A stretch of DNA of 64,000 nt, from NCBI RefSeq assembly GCF_032854445.1, contig NC_088301.1:29804402-29868401 (forward strand), in the 5' to 3' direction. The position numbers and the translations under genes were made by a program. Source of the stretch: Liolophura sinensis (Eukaryota > Mollusca > Polyplacophora > Chitonida > Chitonidae). The notes below the pieces were generated by a model. It saw nothing but the letters and a program-made list of their open reading frames with translations. It was not told the origin of the DNA and made no database searches. Below are positions 36,001-43,100 of the stretch, in pieces. Positions within the stretch are counted from its first letter, which is position 1, and each line of letters begins with the position of its first letter.

Positions 36001-36766
36001 TTCAAACTCACAAGTAGGTCATGTGACAGTTTAACATGGCTGCCATCCACAGGGAGCTTGATACCATCTCAGCTCTAGCAGCCACTGTGATCACAAGGCA
36101 GCTAGTTAATTAGTTAGTTAGTTAATTGGACTGCCTGCACACTAGCACAATTCTCCACTGTTTTCCTCCGCCGTCATGTTTAGCTCATTTTGATATCATT
36201 ACATCTACATGTACTCCAAGGAAATGTTGAATTGTACCCCCAATCCATCCACCTCCCACACACCAAATTTCCTAATGCTTCTACTACATCGAACTGGTCC
36301 CCAGGAGCTATTTCATGTCTACCTACCAATGAATGTCAGGATACCAAATTAGAAAGCAGACTTAAACTTGTTGAATTAATTATCAGGTATAAGGCCATTA
36401 ATCTCGTAGTACAGGCAGTCTTTACAGCCAAAGGTTGGTACATAGGAATAATTAGCAGTTGTGACGAGATATGGCTAGAGCTATCAACACACAGGGTTTT
36501 GTACACTAGCCAAAATTCATCAGACAAGTCGTCTGCTAGCGATATGAATCGTTGACGAACTAAACCCTGTGCGTAGACAAAGCAGGTGGCTGTTTGTGAT
36601 CGTGGGCATTCACAAGAATACAGATAATCGATAGCATGTAAAAAACATGGATATGCACCTGCTTACTACACATAACTTATCATTGAGAATGCTTACCATT
36701 TACAGACACAAATAAAATGCATGACAGAACAACAAGGAAGTACGTCTGCCTTGAAGTTTCCGCCAT
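1..36766 (-). CDS. Receptor-type protein tyrosine phosphatase with EGF-like and FTP ectodomain (31 exons, 3' end outside window)
   Basis: Rebuilt from 31 exons whose phases all agree, giving 1324 residues without a stop; about 40-50 residues of D2 should lie beyond the left edge. Order: signal peptide (1-23), EGF-like 1 (24-68), FTP/F5-8C-like lectin fold (69-211), EGF-like 2-11 (212-695), membrane helix (about 703-727), basic juxtamembrane segment, D1 (about 813-1101) and D2 (1102 onward). D1 has WPDHGVP (Asp973) and HCSAGIGRTG (Cys1005), so it should hydrolyse phosphotyrosine in cytosolic substrates. D2 has WPE (Glu1266) and CMNGADK (Cys1300, Lys1306 where Arg is expected). The ectodomain suggests glycan or matrix binding at the cell surface; the ligand is unknown. 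Such FTP/MEGF phosphatases resemble those usually annotated PTPR kappa-, mu- or epsilon-like in lophotrochozoans, but no orthology is claimed. Confidence 0.93.
215..450 (-). mobile_element. SINE family A, diverged copy
   Basis: Body recognisable (GCGGCCAGCATCATACTGG, CAGCATGAGCTGGAGTTGAA) but many substitutions, so it is older than the copies at 2046 and 8495. Abuts a family B SINE. Confidence 0.7.
455..818 (-). mobile_element. SINE family B
   Basis: Minus strand: head GGCCCTGATAGCGCAG..., box B-like GGATCAATCCTGG, body with CAGTATCAGTATAACG, 3' end ATGACTGAAAAATTGTTAAG then CATTAAGCCCCAAAC and a (TCAC)n tail. The same 3' end is found at 43703-44040 and 38362-38935. Confidence 0.8.
851..1008 (-). 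CDS. RPTP exon 30: D2 WPE loop and cysteine
   Basis: Residues 1249-1301. VKQFVVKFWPEGRDVPS has Glu1266 in place of the general-acid Asp; SGQGPVIVHC ends at Cys1300, with the next codon split AT|G (phase 2). Donor GTTAGT. Confidence 0.9.
1237..1296 (-). mobile_element. SINE family B, 3' fragment
   Basis: Reverse complement of the ATGA-TGAAAAA-TGTTTAAGTACAACATAAAACCCCAAGC-type 3' end only. Confidence 0.65.
1762..1893 (-). CDS. RPTP exon 29: D2 KC-YWP segment
   Basis: Residues 1205-1248, starting EKCVYWPYDD and ending VTYTPM. Phase 0-0, donor GTAAGT. Confidence 0.9.
2046..2313 (-). mobile_element. SINE family A, near full length
   Basis: On the minus strand it begins with a tRNA-like head (GCCTCCGTGGCTCAGTTGG as box A; GAGTTCAAGTCC as box B), has a conserved body (TTTCCTCCCACCATAATGC, GTGAAATATTCTTGAGTAC) and ends CCAATCAAATAAATAAATAA. 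Sense to the RPTP gene, intron 28. The shape is that of a tRNA-derived SINE common in molluscan DNA; the family name needs a repeat library. Confidence 0.9.
2556..2745 (-). mobile_element. SINE family A, partial
   Basis: Tail and body (TACTCAAGAATATTTCACTT, TGGTGGGAGAAAACC, CAGCATGAGCTGACC) without the tRNA head. Confidence 0.82.
2831..2965 (-). CDS. RPTP exon 28: D2 core
   Basis: Residues 1160-1204, AYRDNCAFIATQMPLPHT, DMWRLVHGQ, LLMLNDLEALED. The conserved FIATQ-PL-T--D-WR signature of D2. Donor GTGAGT. Confidence 0.92.
3385..3520 (-). mobile_element. SINE family A, diverged 3' fragment
   Basis: TTTATTTATTTATTT tail, GGAGTTTTAGGCCATACTCA and CAGCTGGCATCATAG match family A weakly. Confidence 0.6.
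3633..3706 (-). CDS. RPTP exon 27: D2 DYINA segment
   Basis: Residues 1135-1159, VDHWRPFLS then TTDYINAVFLP, equal to the classical YRP-L---TDYINAVF. Not visible as a long ORF; found from motif and phase. Donor GTAAGT. Confidence 0.9.
4692..4791 (-). CDS. RPTP exon 26: start of D2
   Basis: Residues 1102-1134. MLASLSPTVTEKDC and LPENLHRNRDPSVLA match the usual D2 opening (L-P-V-D, PEN--KNR---LP). Ends phase 1 at GTCAGT. Confidence 0.88.
5241..5390 (-). CDS. RPTP exon 25: end of D1 and linker to D2
   Basis: Residues 1052-1101. EQYAFLYEALAEAVL is the final D1 helix; the rest is an acidic linker ending GLLEQFE. Donor GTAAGG, phase 0. Confidence 0.9.
5466..5610 (-). mobile_element. SINE family A, 3' fragment
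   Basis: TACTCAAGAACATTTCACTT, GGCGGCCAGCATTATTGTG and the CCCACGACCATC block are clear; the head is lost. Confidence 0.75.
5690..5830 (-). mobile_element. SINE family B, 5' fragment
   Basis: Minus strand: head with GGTCAGAGCCG, box B-like GGATCCAACCCGG, then CATACCAAAGACTTTAAAAA as in the family B copies at 38362 and 43703. Confidence 0.7.
6422..6557 (-). CDS. RPTP exon 24: D1 P-loop remainder and Q-loop region
   Basis: Residues 1006-1051, SAGIGRTGTFIGLDYL then VNMIQTE. With exon 23 it gives HCSAGIGRTG, the full Cx5R loop. Donor GTTTGT. Confidence 0.92.
6688..8070. repeat. 76-bp minisatellite made from the RPTP exon 23 end and its splice donor, about 18 copies
   Basis: Period is exactly 76 bp across about 18 copies with few substitutions. 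Read on the minus strand, each unit is 49 nt of coding sequence (ending GPLVVHC), the donor, and 27 nt of intron. The junction between units falls in AAAGGTTCACAC, which also occurs at the unique exon (AAAAGGTTCACAC), so the first duplication probably used the AAAGG microhomology. On the plus strand the donor region reads TTACCTGCAG or CTACCTGCAG in 11 copies (near 6799, 7103, 7255, 7483, 7559, 7635, 7711, 7787, 7863, 7939, 8015), and CTATCTGCAG or CTATCTTCAG in the other 7, where GT has become GA. Confidence 0.97.
8018..8172 (-). CDS. RPTP exon 23: D1 WPD loop and catalytic cysteine
   Basis: Residues 955-1006. KQFHFTSWPDHGVPHYPTA holds the general acid Asp973; GTGPLVVHC ends at the nucleophile Cys1005. 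The Ser codon after it is split AG|C (phase 2). The last 49 nt plus the donor GTAAGC form copy one of the 76-bp array at 6688-8070. The end given here uses the first donor, the only one that avoids a TAA just after the cysteine codon. Confidence 0.92.
8495..8755 (-). mobile_element. SINE family A, near full length
   Basis: Same head, body and (AAAT)n tail as the copy at 2046-2313, well conserved, in the RPTP intron before exon 23. Confidence 0.9.
8981..9106 (-). CDS. RPTP exon 22: D1 KC-YWP segment
   Basis: Residues 913-954, beginning RKCDLYWP (classical KCxQYWP) and ending TFNVSNEL. Phase 0-0. Confidence 0.9.
10440..10537 (-). CDS. RPTP exon 21: D1 core
   Basis: Residues about 880-912, GPTCLMMDDFWRMVWQ then IIMLTNLVEDAR, matching the classical T-DFWRM-WE / IVMLT-L-E motifs. 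Donor GTATGT, phase 0. Confidence 0.92.
10757..10850 (+). mobile_element. SINE family C fragment
   Basis: CAGCCAATTTTTAGCACTGG and TGTGCTACATCCAAGAAAGT match 55440-55490 closely, so both come from one dispersed family. Confidence 0.6.
11425..11461 (-). CDS. RPTP exon 20: D1 microexon (37 nt)
   Basis: Encodes GYNEQFRYIASQ, the equivalent of the GYNEPN-IATQGP motif. The split Gly codon (G|GC) joins exon 21 to give QGP. It is unusually small but has clean flanks (CAG acceptor, GTGAGT donor). Confidence 0.88.
12225..12301 (-). CDS. RPTP exon 19: D1 phosphotyrosine-recognition loop region
   Basis: Residues 842-867, YDHSRVVLNLKDGVPC then SDYINACFVH, the conserved DYINA motif of PTP domains. Donor GTAAGT, phase 0. 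Confidence 0.9.
13262..13349 (-). CDS. RPTP exon 18: start of D1
   Basis: Residues 813-841. Ends with ENKAKNRFQGIVA, the KNR motif that opens D1. The split Tyr codon (T|AT) restores AYDHSRV with the next exon. Confidence 0.88.
13807..13952 (-). CDS. RPTP exon 17: juxtamembrane to D1 lead-in
   Basis: Residues 764-812. KSNRRRLLLGKH, a polar stretch, then NLLNFINSQGFKKEHE, which matches the helix that precedes classical PTP domains. Ends in phase 0 at GTGTGC. Confidence 0.83.
14032..14530. repeat. 70-bp minisatellite, 7 copies, in RPTP intron 16
   Basis: The CAGGAGCACA core recurs at 14061, 14131, 14201, 14271, 14341, 14411 and 14481, exactly 70 bp apart. The open frames across it on the plus strand arise from lack of stops in the unit and shift frame each copy, so they are not taken as coding. 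Confidence 0.95.
14657..15122. mobile_element. TTAA-flanked MITE (466 bp)
   Basis: Flanked by TTAA on both sides (14653-14656 and 15123-15126). Terminal inverted repeats AGGAGAAGAAAA and AGGACAACAAAA match at 10 of 12. TTAA duplications are the mark of piggyBac-type transposition; no transposase is inside, so it is non-autonomous. In RPTP intron 16. Confidence 0.7.
15766..15866 (-). CDS. RPTP exon 16: juxtamembrane segment
   Basis: Residues about 730-764. Very basic at first (RRRTLAKRRQ), then polar (DDPQQLFNLLGPDERNG). No domain is recognised; this is the usual position of the cytoplasmic juxtamembrane wedge. Donor GTATGT. Confidence 0.8.
16247..16349 (-). CDS. RPTP exon 15: transmembrane helix
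   Basis: Residues 696-730. A short acidic lead (EEKSAADN) is followed by about 25 hydrophobic residues (VLLVCVCIACTV... to IFLIFYL) and a basic stop-transfer start (RRR across the junction). Phase 1 to 2, donor GTCAGT. Confidence 0.88.
16632..17380. mobile_element. TTAA-flanked non-autonomous DNA element (749 bp)
   Basis: TTAA at 16628-16631 and 17381-17384; termini AGAGCTACTTCAGC and AGTCCTAGTCCAGC (inverted) match at 10 of 14. The left part is GC-rich, with a TGACGTCA palindrome at about 16797, unlike the surrounding intron. No open frame of useful length. In RPTP intron 14. Confidence 0.65.
17591..17746 (-). CDS. RPTP exon 14: EGF-like module 11
   Basis: Residues 644-695, 156 nt, phase 1-1, eight cysteines (CSANRYGEGC...GWTGDRC). 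It is the last extracellular module before the membrane helix. Donor GTAAGC. Confidence 0.88.
18557..18706 (-). CDS. RPTP exon 13: EGF-like module 10
   Basis: Residues 594-643, 150 nt, phase 1-1, eight cysteines (CKNGTYGPDC...GWIGPKC). Only 222 bp of intron separate it from exon 12. Donor GTCTGA is weak but fits the phase. Confidence 0.85.
18929..19078 (-). CDS. RPTP exon 12: EGF-like module 9
   Basis: Residues 544-593, 150 nt, phase 1-1, eight cysteines (CSQGKYGADC...GFRGLQC). Donor GTAAGA. Confidence 0.88.
19586..19741 (-). CDS. RPTP exon 11: EGF-like module 8
   Basis: Residues 492-543, 156 nt, phase 1-1, eight cysteines (CSKGRYGVDC...GWTGDDC). Donor GTGAGC. Confidence 0.88.
19912..20115 (+). 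mobile_element. SINE family A, head-truncated
   Basis: Starts at the box B region (GTGAGTTCAAGTCCAGCT) and runs to CACCAATCAAAAATATA plus an A-run. Antisense to the RPTP gene. Confidence 0.87.
20650..20800 (-). repeat. Dispersed repeat E, partial
   Basis: ATTACCCCGATTCATCAATC and CTTTCAGTGCAATTTATGAC are the reverse complement of the repeat E 3' half. A shorter match lies at 28262-28300 and another at 52186-52275. Confidence 0.5.
20969..21314. repeat. 43-bp tandem repeat, about 8 copies, in RPTP intron
   Basis: Units begin GACAGATAGGTGCACATCAC and end near ATTCTCAAG; starts at 20969 and 21012 give a 43-bp period. Later copies are diverged by single substitutions and a 1-2 bp indel. Confidence 0.92.
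21911..22063 (-). CDS. RPTP exon 10: EGF-like module 7
   Basis: Residues 441-491, 153 nt, phase 1-1, eight cysteines (CSRGFYGADC...GWAGNMC). Donor GTAAGC. Confidence 0.88.
22894..23040 (-). CDS. RPTP exon 9: EGF-like module 6
   Basis: Residues 392-440, 147 nt, phase 1-1, eight cysteines (CPDKMFGENC...GATGPQC). Donor GTGAGT. Confidence 0.87.
23820..23972 (-). CDS. RPTP exon 8: EGF-like module 5
   Basis: Residues 341-391, 153 nt, phase 1-1, eight cysteines (ECTPGKWGADC...GWQGTLC). The donor GTAAGA lies inside an A-rich stretch and was placed by phase. Confidence 0.87.
24183..24447 (+). mobile_element. SINE family A, diverged
   Basis: GGCCTTCTTGGCCAAGTG head, GTAGTTCAAGCCTAGCTC, TGCCTCCCACCATAATGC and CAATCAAATAAATG tail. 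Antisense to the RPTP gene. Confidence 0.8.
24870..25019 (-). CDS. RPTP exon 7: EGF-like module 4
   Basis: Residues 291-340, 150 nt, phase 1-1, eight cysteines (CPDNKYGVDC...GYYKQRC). Donor GTAAGT. Confidence 0.88.
26436..26588. repeat. 25-bp tandem repeat, 6 copies, in RPTP intron
   Basis: AGGCATGACTCAGGGCTCAA followed by ATGCT repeats six times. The unit holds TGACTCA, the AP-1 consensus, in most copies; chance is likely but the site would be repeated five or six times. Confidence 0.93.
27640..27783 (-). CDS. RPTP exon 6: EGF-like module 3, followed by a GC donor
   Basis: Residues 243-290, 144 nt, phase 1-1, eight cysteines (DCAVGRFGKDC...GWTGSSC). The donor is ACAG|GCAAGT: a non-canonical GC 5' splice site, otherwise a perfect consensus. 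The next exon follows in phase only with this junction. Confidence 0.87.
27843..27982. mobile_element. Hairpin-type MITE (140 bp)
   Basis: Begins GGGCCCAGTTGTTCAAAA and ends TTTTTAACAACTGACCCC; the inside has inverted TTAAGTCT / AGACTTAA-type segments, so it could fold along its length. In the RPTP intron before exon 6. Confidence 0.7.
29729..29821 (-). CDS. RPTP exon 5: short EGF-like module 2
   Basis: Residues 212-242, 93 nt, phase 1-1. It has only six cysteines (CAAGWYGDHCENQC...C..C...YC), so it is shorter than the eight-cysteine modules around it and bridges the FTP domain and the EGF stalk. Confidence 0.85.
30353..30556 (-). CDS. RPTP exon 4: FTP domain, second half
   Basis: Residues 144-211, 204 nt, phase 1-1. 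Contains GFRVYVQQRNGTRVLCYND and the closing strand LTLCEVEVYG, the usual end of an F5-8C/FTP domain. Donor GTGAGC. Confidence 0.9.
30967..31191 (-). CDS. RPTP exon 3: FTP (fucolectin/F5-8C-like) domain, first half
   Basis: Residues 69-143, 225 nt, phase 1-1. It starts with NIALKRRATQSSTF, the typical opening of the fucolectin-tachylectin-4-pentraxin fold, followed by SVDG, WRVSW and ITNLVIYNRKDC motifs. Known family members bind fucose or other sugars with Ca2+; binding here is inferred. Confidence 0.9.
32640..32774 (-). CDS. RPTP exon 2: EGF-like module 1
   Basis: Residues 24-68, 135 nt, phase 1-1. Eight cysteines in the laminin/MEGF spacing (GECPADKFGDEC...C.C...C...GHCPKGC...GWSGPSC). 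Acceptor AG at 32775-32776, donor GTAAGC. Confidence 0.9.
32775..36696. other. RPTP intron 1 (3.9 kb)
   Basis: Apart from the dispersed repeat at 35395-35605, no exon, SINE or tandem array was recognised. ORFs here lack family motifs and splice-site support. Confidence 0.5.
35395..35605 (+). repeat. Dispersed repeat E
   Basis: Diverged copy of the element at 48160-48330, in RPTP intron 1; ends AAGTTTGAGGAATTAGGGTA. Confidence 0.6.
36697..36766 (-). CDS. RPTP exon 1: start codon and signal peptide
   Basis: The ATG (36764-36766) has a good context (A at -3, G at +4). It opens 23 residues: MAETSRQ, a hydrophobic core YFLVVLSCILFV, then a small-residue cleavage region SVNG. The exon ends in phase 1 at a GTAAGC donor. 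The frame is also open upstream with earlier ATGs, but those would bury the signal peptide about 35 residues in, so the inner ATG is preferred. Confidence 0.85.
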
Positions 36767-37124
36767 GCTTCTTCTCTCAAATTTATCTCCGTCATCAGAA
36801 GAGTTCCTATATATGTGCATTAGACGGTCCAATAGTGACACTGTAATATGCAGTCGTGTAACGTCAGACATCTTTGAAAGATGTCGATTATTGGTGCTTT
36901 AATAGGTCCCTGCAACATTTGGGGGCCACTGAAGAGTGGGCAAACACTTTCTTGAAGGGAGAATGATAAGTTATTGTTAGCGTGTATGCTAATCCGTAGG
37001 TCTAAGCTAAAAACCCTTCTGTGTTCTACACCTTTGGCCCTTGACATGCCATGCCACGAATGTTAGCGCTTGCCCAGACTGTCCAGAACCTCTTACATCA
37101 CGAACTACTGTTGAGTAGTCTAAC
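36767..37124. promoter_or_regulatory. Divergent (head-to-head) promoter region between RPTP and BSDC1
   Basis: The two start codons point away from each other with only about 370 bp between them, so both 5' UTRs and core promoters must lie here unless upstream untranslated exons exist. Candidate elements are an inverted CCAAT box (ATTGG near 36889) and an ACGTCA half-site near 36857. No TATA box in a convincing position. Transcription starts cannot be fixed from sequence. Confidence 0.6.
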
Positions 37125-37139
37125 ATGAAAATAAACAAA

Positions 37140-37150
37140 ATGGCAGAAGG
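37140..37150 (+). CDS. BSDC1: BSDC1 exon 1 (coding part)
   Basis: Only 11 coding nt (MAEG), donor GTAAGG. The Gly codon is split GG|A. Placement rests on the conserved MAEG start and phase match to exon 2. Confidence 0.8.
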
Positions 37151-40100
37151 GTAAGGCAAAGCAGTTGTCAAATTTTTCACCTTGATTTTTTAACTTTGTG
37201 ACATAACTCCGTATTATCCACAATGTTAAGATGTGACGAGTATTCTAAAGCTGAAGTAGTTGACAATATACCTGCCTTATTTCATATTCAGATTCCAGTA
37301 TGATTTAAAACGCTGAGTTCATCTGTATGATGTGTCACAATCGGTTCTATGTGTTTTATGTTAGTTGTTTTTAACATTTGCATTTTGCAAATAGTGAATG
37401 AATAGAGTTGACTCAGGACCATATAGGCACCTTACGCTATTTAAGCTATTAAGCTATTTAAACCAGTGGTAATGAAAATTAATTTGAAGTAAAGTATAGG
37501 CCTTAGAAAAGCTAAGGCTATGTAAATCTTTAAATGACATTATTTCGATATAATTTAAAGGTCTGTGGTGATAGAATTAAAGATTTATGAAACGTCTTTG
37601 TTTTCACGAGTTGGTCTCATTTTCATTAAGTCAGACACTTTGTATAGCTAAACTATGTTGACGGCTCTGATCCGTTTACAGAGGCAGATGTAACCGAACC
37701 ACAGGCATGCTCAATAGTTGATGGAAACTAATAAATATAGTATCCTTGTAAACAGTGGTTTCCTGTATGATGGACAGCAAATACAATAACATGCATATGT
37801 TGACAGCATGCACTGCTGATGTCAGGTAAAGTTGATCACAAACTCATCTCCTAGCCTTTATGAGCGCATAAATACTTGTAGCTGCTGGTTTGCTGTCATA
37901 AATTTGGTGTCAAAATAGATTTGCTCCTGACATCACTGTGCAGAACTCCTTAGTAATTGTGGATATAAGACGAGCATTGTAATGACCAGACACACATGAA
38001 TATAGCAATTAATATGCCCTAAGAATGGAAAGTGACATTGTTCAACTTTCTTATTCATTTCAGAATTATATTACATGAAGTTTAAATACTGAAGCCTTAT
38101 ATACAATCATTGTTTTGACAGTTCTGTGTGCAGAAATATGTGTATTTTATGTACATGCCGGGTTCATGTTGTTGCCTCTTGCAAGCATCAGCTGAGCATT
38201 ATAGTTGTATTGTAGAGATAAATTAAGAAACACAGACAAAATTATTTCTGATCACTATTAAAAGGTAAATAGAGCCAGCCATGACGACTTATTAGTTCAT
38301 TTGACAAGTCATTAATTTGAAACTGTATGGAATGTTGTATTTATCATTTTTCTTGTGTTGACCCCTTCAGTGGCCTGATGGTTTAAATAGAGTGTCCGCC
38401 TTGAAGGCGGGAGACATGGGATCAAACCCAGGTTGGGTCATACCAAAGACTTTAAAAATGGTACTTGTTGCTGCCTCGCATGGTGCTCATCAGTGAGAGG
38501 TTAGAGCAAATAAACAAGACTGTTTGGCCCGATGTCAGTATAATGTGATTGGATGGGCTGTCATGTCTGGTGTCTTCGGCATGATACTTGTGGCAGCAGC
38601 ACATTGGTGGCATGAACAAGAAGACACAATACATGTACACACCTCTGCATCATATGATGTAAAAACCCTAAGCGTACATACGCTTTTGTTGTGCATCAAG
38701 TGACCCTCTAACATATCCTGTGAGGCCATAACTTCTTTTAAAACACACCAGTCATGTCTGTAGACACATACAATATACATGCTAACCCATGTCTCACCAG
38801 AATACACCCTGTCACAAGAAGACACAGTACATGTATATGTACACACATCTAATGCCTACTTGTTGTTATATGACTGAAACATTGTTAAGTATGACATTAA
38901 ACCCCAAGCCTACATACATACATACTGTTCAGTTACACAGATCAAGGAATGATTTAAGAATGAACTAACAGATTACTACAAGTTTGTAAATTATACATGC
39001 ACCTTGCAATAATGTCATTTCATTATGCATGTGCAATCGCTTCTCTGTAAACTATGAAGTCTAGTACTCCAACTAACTTTGTCTTTTCAGAAATAAACAA
39101 GAAGAAACACCAGGGAATTGGTGGGATGGCTGGCTGCAGGTGGCGAAGGACAAGGTGAAGGCTTTGCTCATGGATGGGTGGACTGTCGATTCTTTTTATA
39201 TTCCCTTGTGAATGAAAAAAGAAAGTCAGAAATGATAAATATCTATAAAAAACTCCATGGACGCATTGACCCAGGAGCCTCTCACCATTGCTGTCACTGT
39301 GAGTTCAAGCCCAGCTCATGTTGGCTTCCTCTCCGGACATACCTGGGAAGGTCTTTCAGCAATGTGCTGATGGTCATGGGTTTTCCCCAGGCTTGGCTCA
39401 GTTTCCTCCCACCATAATGCCGGCTGCTGTCCTATACGTGAAATATTCCTAAGTACAGTGTAAAAAACCAACCAAAGAAATAAATAGTATTAAATCGAAG
39501 CACTAATTGGTTGTAAAAATAACCTTTTCATTGATAGTTCACTGCAAACATACCATACACTGAACTCAAATAAGTTTACTAAATTCCTGTCCCATTCTGA
39601 TTCCCTTTTTTGTCTGCTGCTTATATACAGGCCACAATACATGCTACCTTACGACATGTAGTAACTTGTCAGGTATGTTAACTTGGGTGTCTTTGTATGT
39701 TGACTTTGGTGTCTTGGTATAGCCACTGTGCCTGTATATGGCTGCATAGTTTTATAAACACAAACTTTTATATTTGTTAATTTTTCATTTTAGTCCACAG
39801 CAGCACTGGAGCTGGTGAAAAAAGACCTAAGTGAGTTTACATGTACAGTGAGGACAGACACAAGCAATGCTGTGGCAGCTACCAGTGATACCTTACAACA
39901 AACCATACAGGTCAGCAAAAACTTCCCTCTGCTTTGAAACACCCAATAATAGACCTTAACCATAAGACTTATGGACTAGATAAATAGGGGATCTCAAAGT
40001 TCCATAGTTTATGAAACCAGAGATACAAAAGGTTTATTTGTTTCTTCCATGTCACTTAGCATGTAGACCAAAGCTCTACCCTCATACATAAGATGAAAAA

Positions 40101-43100
40101 TATACCACACATGATAGTTCAATTTTAGAACTGCACATAGGCCAGAATAAACAGGGTGAATAAAGCTTTTTTCAGTGTCAGGAGTGGGTTCCTAAATAAT
40201 AATATAACTTGGACACCATCTCATTTGTGAAAACTGGACTATCCAAGCAACTTTTCCGTTTGAACACATATTAAAATGATATAAAATCATTGAAAAAACA
40301 GGAAAATCATAAAGACTTCAAGATGGGACAAAATATAAACATGAATTTTTTATTCCATTGTAAATTTTTTTTTAGTGTCAGCTAACCTGTAAAATATAAA
40401 TTTGAAAAAGAAACTTATAATTATCCTGCAGGTATTTAGATTTTAAGTAGTGCTGAAGCTCATGGCTAGCAAAGGTGCTTGCATTCAATCACTAGGGTAC
40501 TTGAGGTGTGGGTTCAAAACTGACCATTTACGAGGAATTGTAGATTGTGAATGCTGTCAAGATAAGTAGTCCATGACAGAGGGACTATACTAATGATTAT
40601 ACTAGCACTATGGTATATAGAGACTTATACAGCTCATACAGATACATATCAGCTGACATATCCAGAAAGGAACAATAACTGTTTTCAACACTTTTTTCAG
40701 CCATCATTAATGACTTGTCATATTATATGGTACTGCATTGTCTGTCCATCTGGAAACTTTTCAGCATTAACATCCTACTTATATCTGCAGAACTGCTTCA
40801 CTTAGATCTTTTGAAAGCGAGGTACAGGATTGCCACATTGCCACTTAACAGTTTTGTTTCATGATTCCTTTAATATACGTGTACCTGTTCAATGCTGGTT
40901 CAGACAGAGAAAAGGGAGCCTGCGATGAGCATGGTGAAGTCGGGGATAAGCTCCTTTCTGGACGGGATCACCCGGGTACTCACCATTCCTCCAGACGATG
41001 ACCCAGGGGATAAGCTCACCATACAGCCCAACGGAGAGGCTACATACGACCGAAGCAGGGTATCTACTCCTCATCATGTCTGGAGATTTTAAAGATATCA
41101 GTTCTGATGTAAACCCCGCACTAGAAATTACCTGAATTTGTAATAACCCCAGAATGAAATGTATGTGGAGAGCGTAGCTGTTGGTGTTCAGAACTTTCGG
41201 AAGTTACTCCCCCTAGAAGAAGATCCTATTAAATAGACGACATACCCAGATATATGGTGGAATCTGTCAGAATATGAATTGTATTGATGTCTCAGTGTTC
41301 ATGTTTAAAGTCATTTTAGTCACCTGTGGTCATTTGATTTGGTTGTATGAAGCTACATTTTGTTCATGATAATAATTCCACACTTTATTCAGTTGTGATG
41401 TTTACTCTTTACTTGAACTGTATGTATTTAACAAGGTCTGCAACTTGTACATTAACTGTGCTCCACGATCATAGAAATGTGGCATTTGGAAGTGAACTAG
41501 TCAATGTGTTGTAGGCCCGTCTGACTGCCATACAGCTTGATCCAGGCACTTACTGCAGCCAGCCATCCGGGCCTGTGGAACAGTACGAAATGTGGAGGGA
41601 AAACTTTGATCTGGAATGTAAAAAAGGAGACATATCTGAAATGTTGGTCAGCCGGGTGGAAGTGAGGGCCTTGTACACAAAACTGGTGAGAAATTCTGGG
41701 GACTTCTTTTTTTCAGGTTTTTACCACTCAGCTGGTCTTCTGTAGCCAATAATATCAGCTTTCAGCCTTCATCACGCATTTTTTCCAGGTTTAAGCAGAG
41801 GTGTTTTAGTTTTGTCTTTGCCTCTCTTGTGGTGGGCATTGACACTAATAATCTGAACTCCCCAAATTTATGATATGTGTACATGGAGAGGTTAATGTAC
41901 GTATATATATTAAATGCGGACCTAGTGTCATGTTTGTGATATTTACATCAGTTTCCCCCACATACCTAACCGCTGACATCTAAGTGAAAAGTTTTTAAGT
42001 ACAGCATTTAATGGACACCAATCAGTCAAGTTGATGATTCAAATCTCTTGATTTGAAAACATCAATGCATCAAGGCGATCCAAATGAGTGGTTGGGTGTT
42101 ATACGTTTAACTGCTGGCACATGATATGCAAATAAATTACATTTAAATGATAATTATAGTTTATTCATTCATTGATCGTATAATACATTATCATCTTGTG
42201 AACGTGCGTATAGTGGTTGGCAGTTTTCATTTGTTTTGCGTTTTTGAATGTAGTAGAGCACTCTAGCTGACACATTTAAGAGCTTTTACAGCCATTGAAA
42301 GCTGTAGAAAATGAGAAGGTGTAATCATTGCGTTATGTGTAACATGCCATTGCCCCTTATAGTGATGATGCCACTGTGAAAGTCAGTGAATTGAAGGCAC
42401 ATGTACATGTAGAATCGCAATAGTATGAAACAAGTTTATGGTTTTTGACAGGTTTTCAAATTTAAACATTAAATTGACATGAAAGCATACATTTCTTTAT
42501 CTTTCATTCTTTCCCAAGGGTACTCCCATGTCTTGTTTTGTAACCTGTAGGAATAATTTTCAATTTTTGTTAAGGAACTGCTGCTTGGTGTGAATTGTTA
42601 AGGTAATTCTTACTTTGGTTATGTAAATAGAACATTTTTTATTATCAGTTGTCAAATAAACCACTGTAGCTCTGTGCTTTTTTTTCTTCTTTCAATCCAG
42701 GTGCCTTCAGAAGTATCTCATGCAGACTTTTGGGCTCGATATTTTTACAAAGTTCATCAGCTGGAGCTGGATGAGGCTAGAAAAGTTGCTTTAATGAAAC
42801 GAGCAGAGCAGACACGTGATGAATCTTTCAGCTGGGATGATGGTAAAGTCTTTATTAATTGCACGCTTCTCAAATGGCTCCACATAATGATTAAGCTTAT
42901 GTTTGTTTACTTTGAACAGTTCTTGAATTATATATCTGCCTAAACTATGAAGGAGGGTAGTGTTAACCTATGGTACTGCTTTATATTTCTAAAGACAGAT
43001 ACCTCAATTAGGATAGGAGTGCAAGCTGTTATGTCATGCTGGCTTAAAATAGCAATTTGATCACTTCAAAGTGCATTAAATAGTTCATTAACACTGAGGT

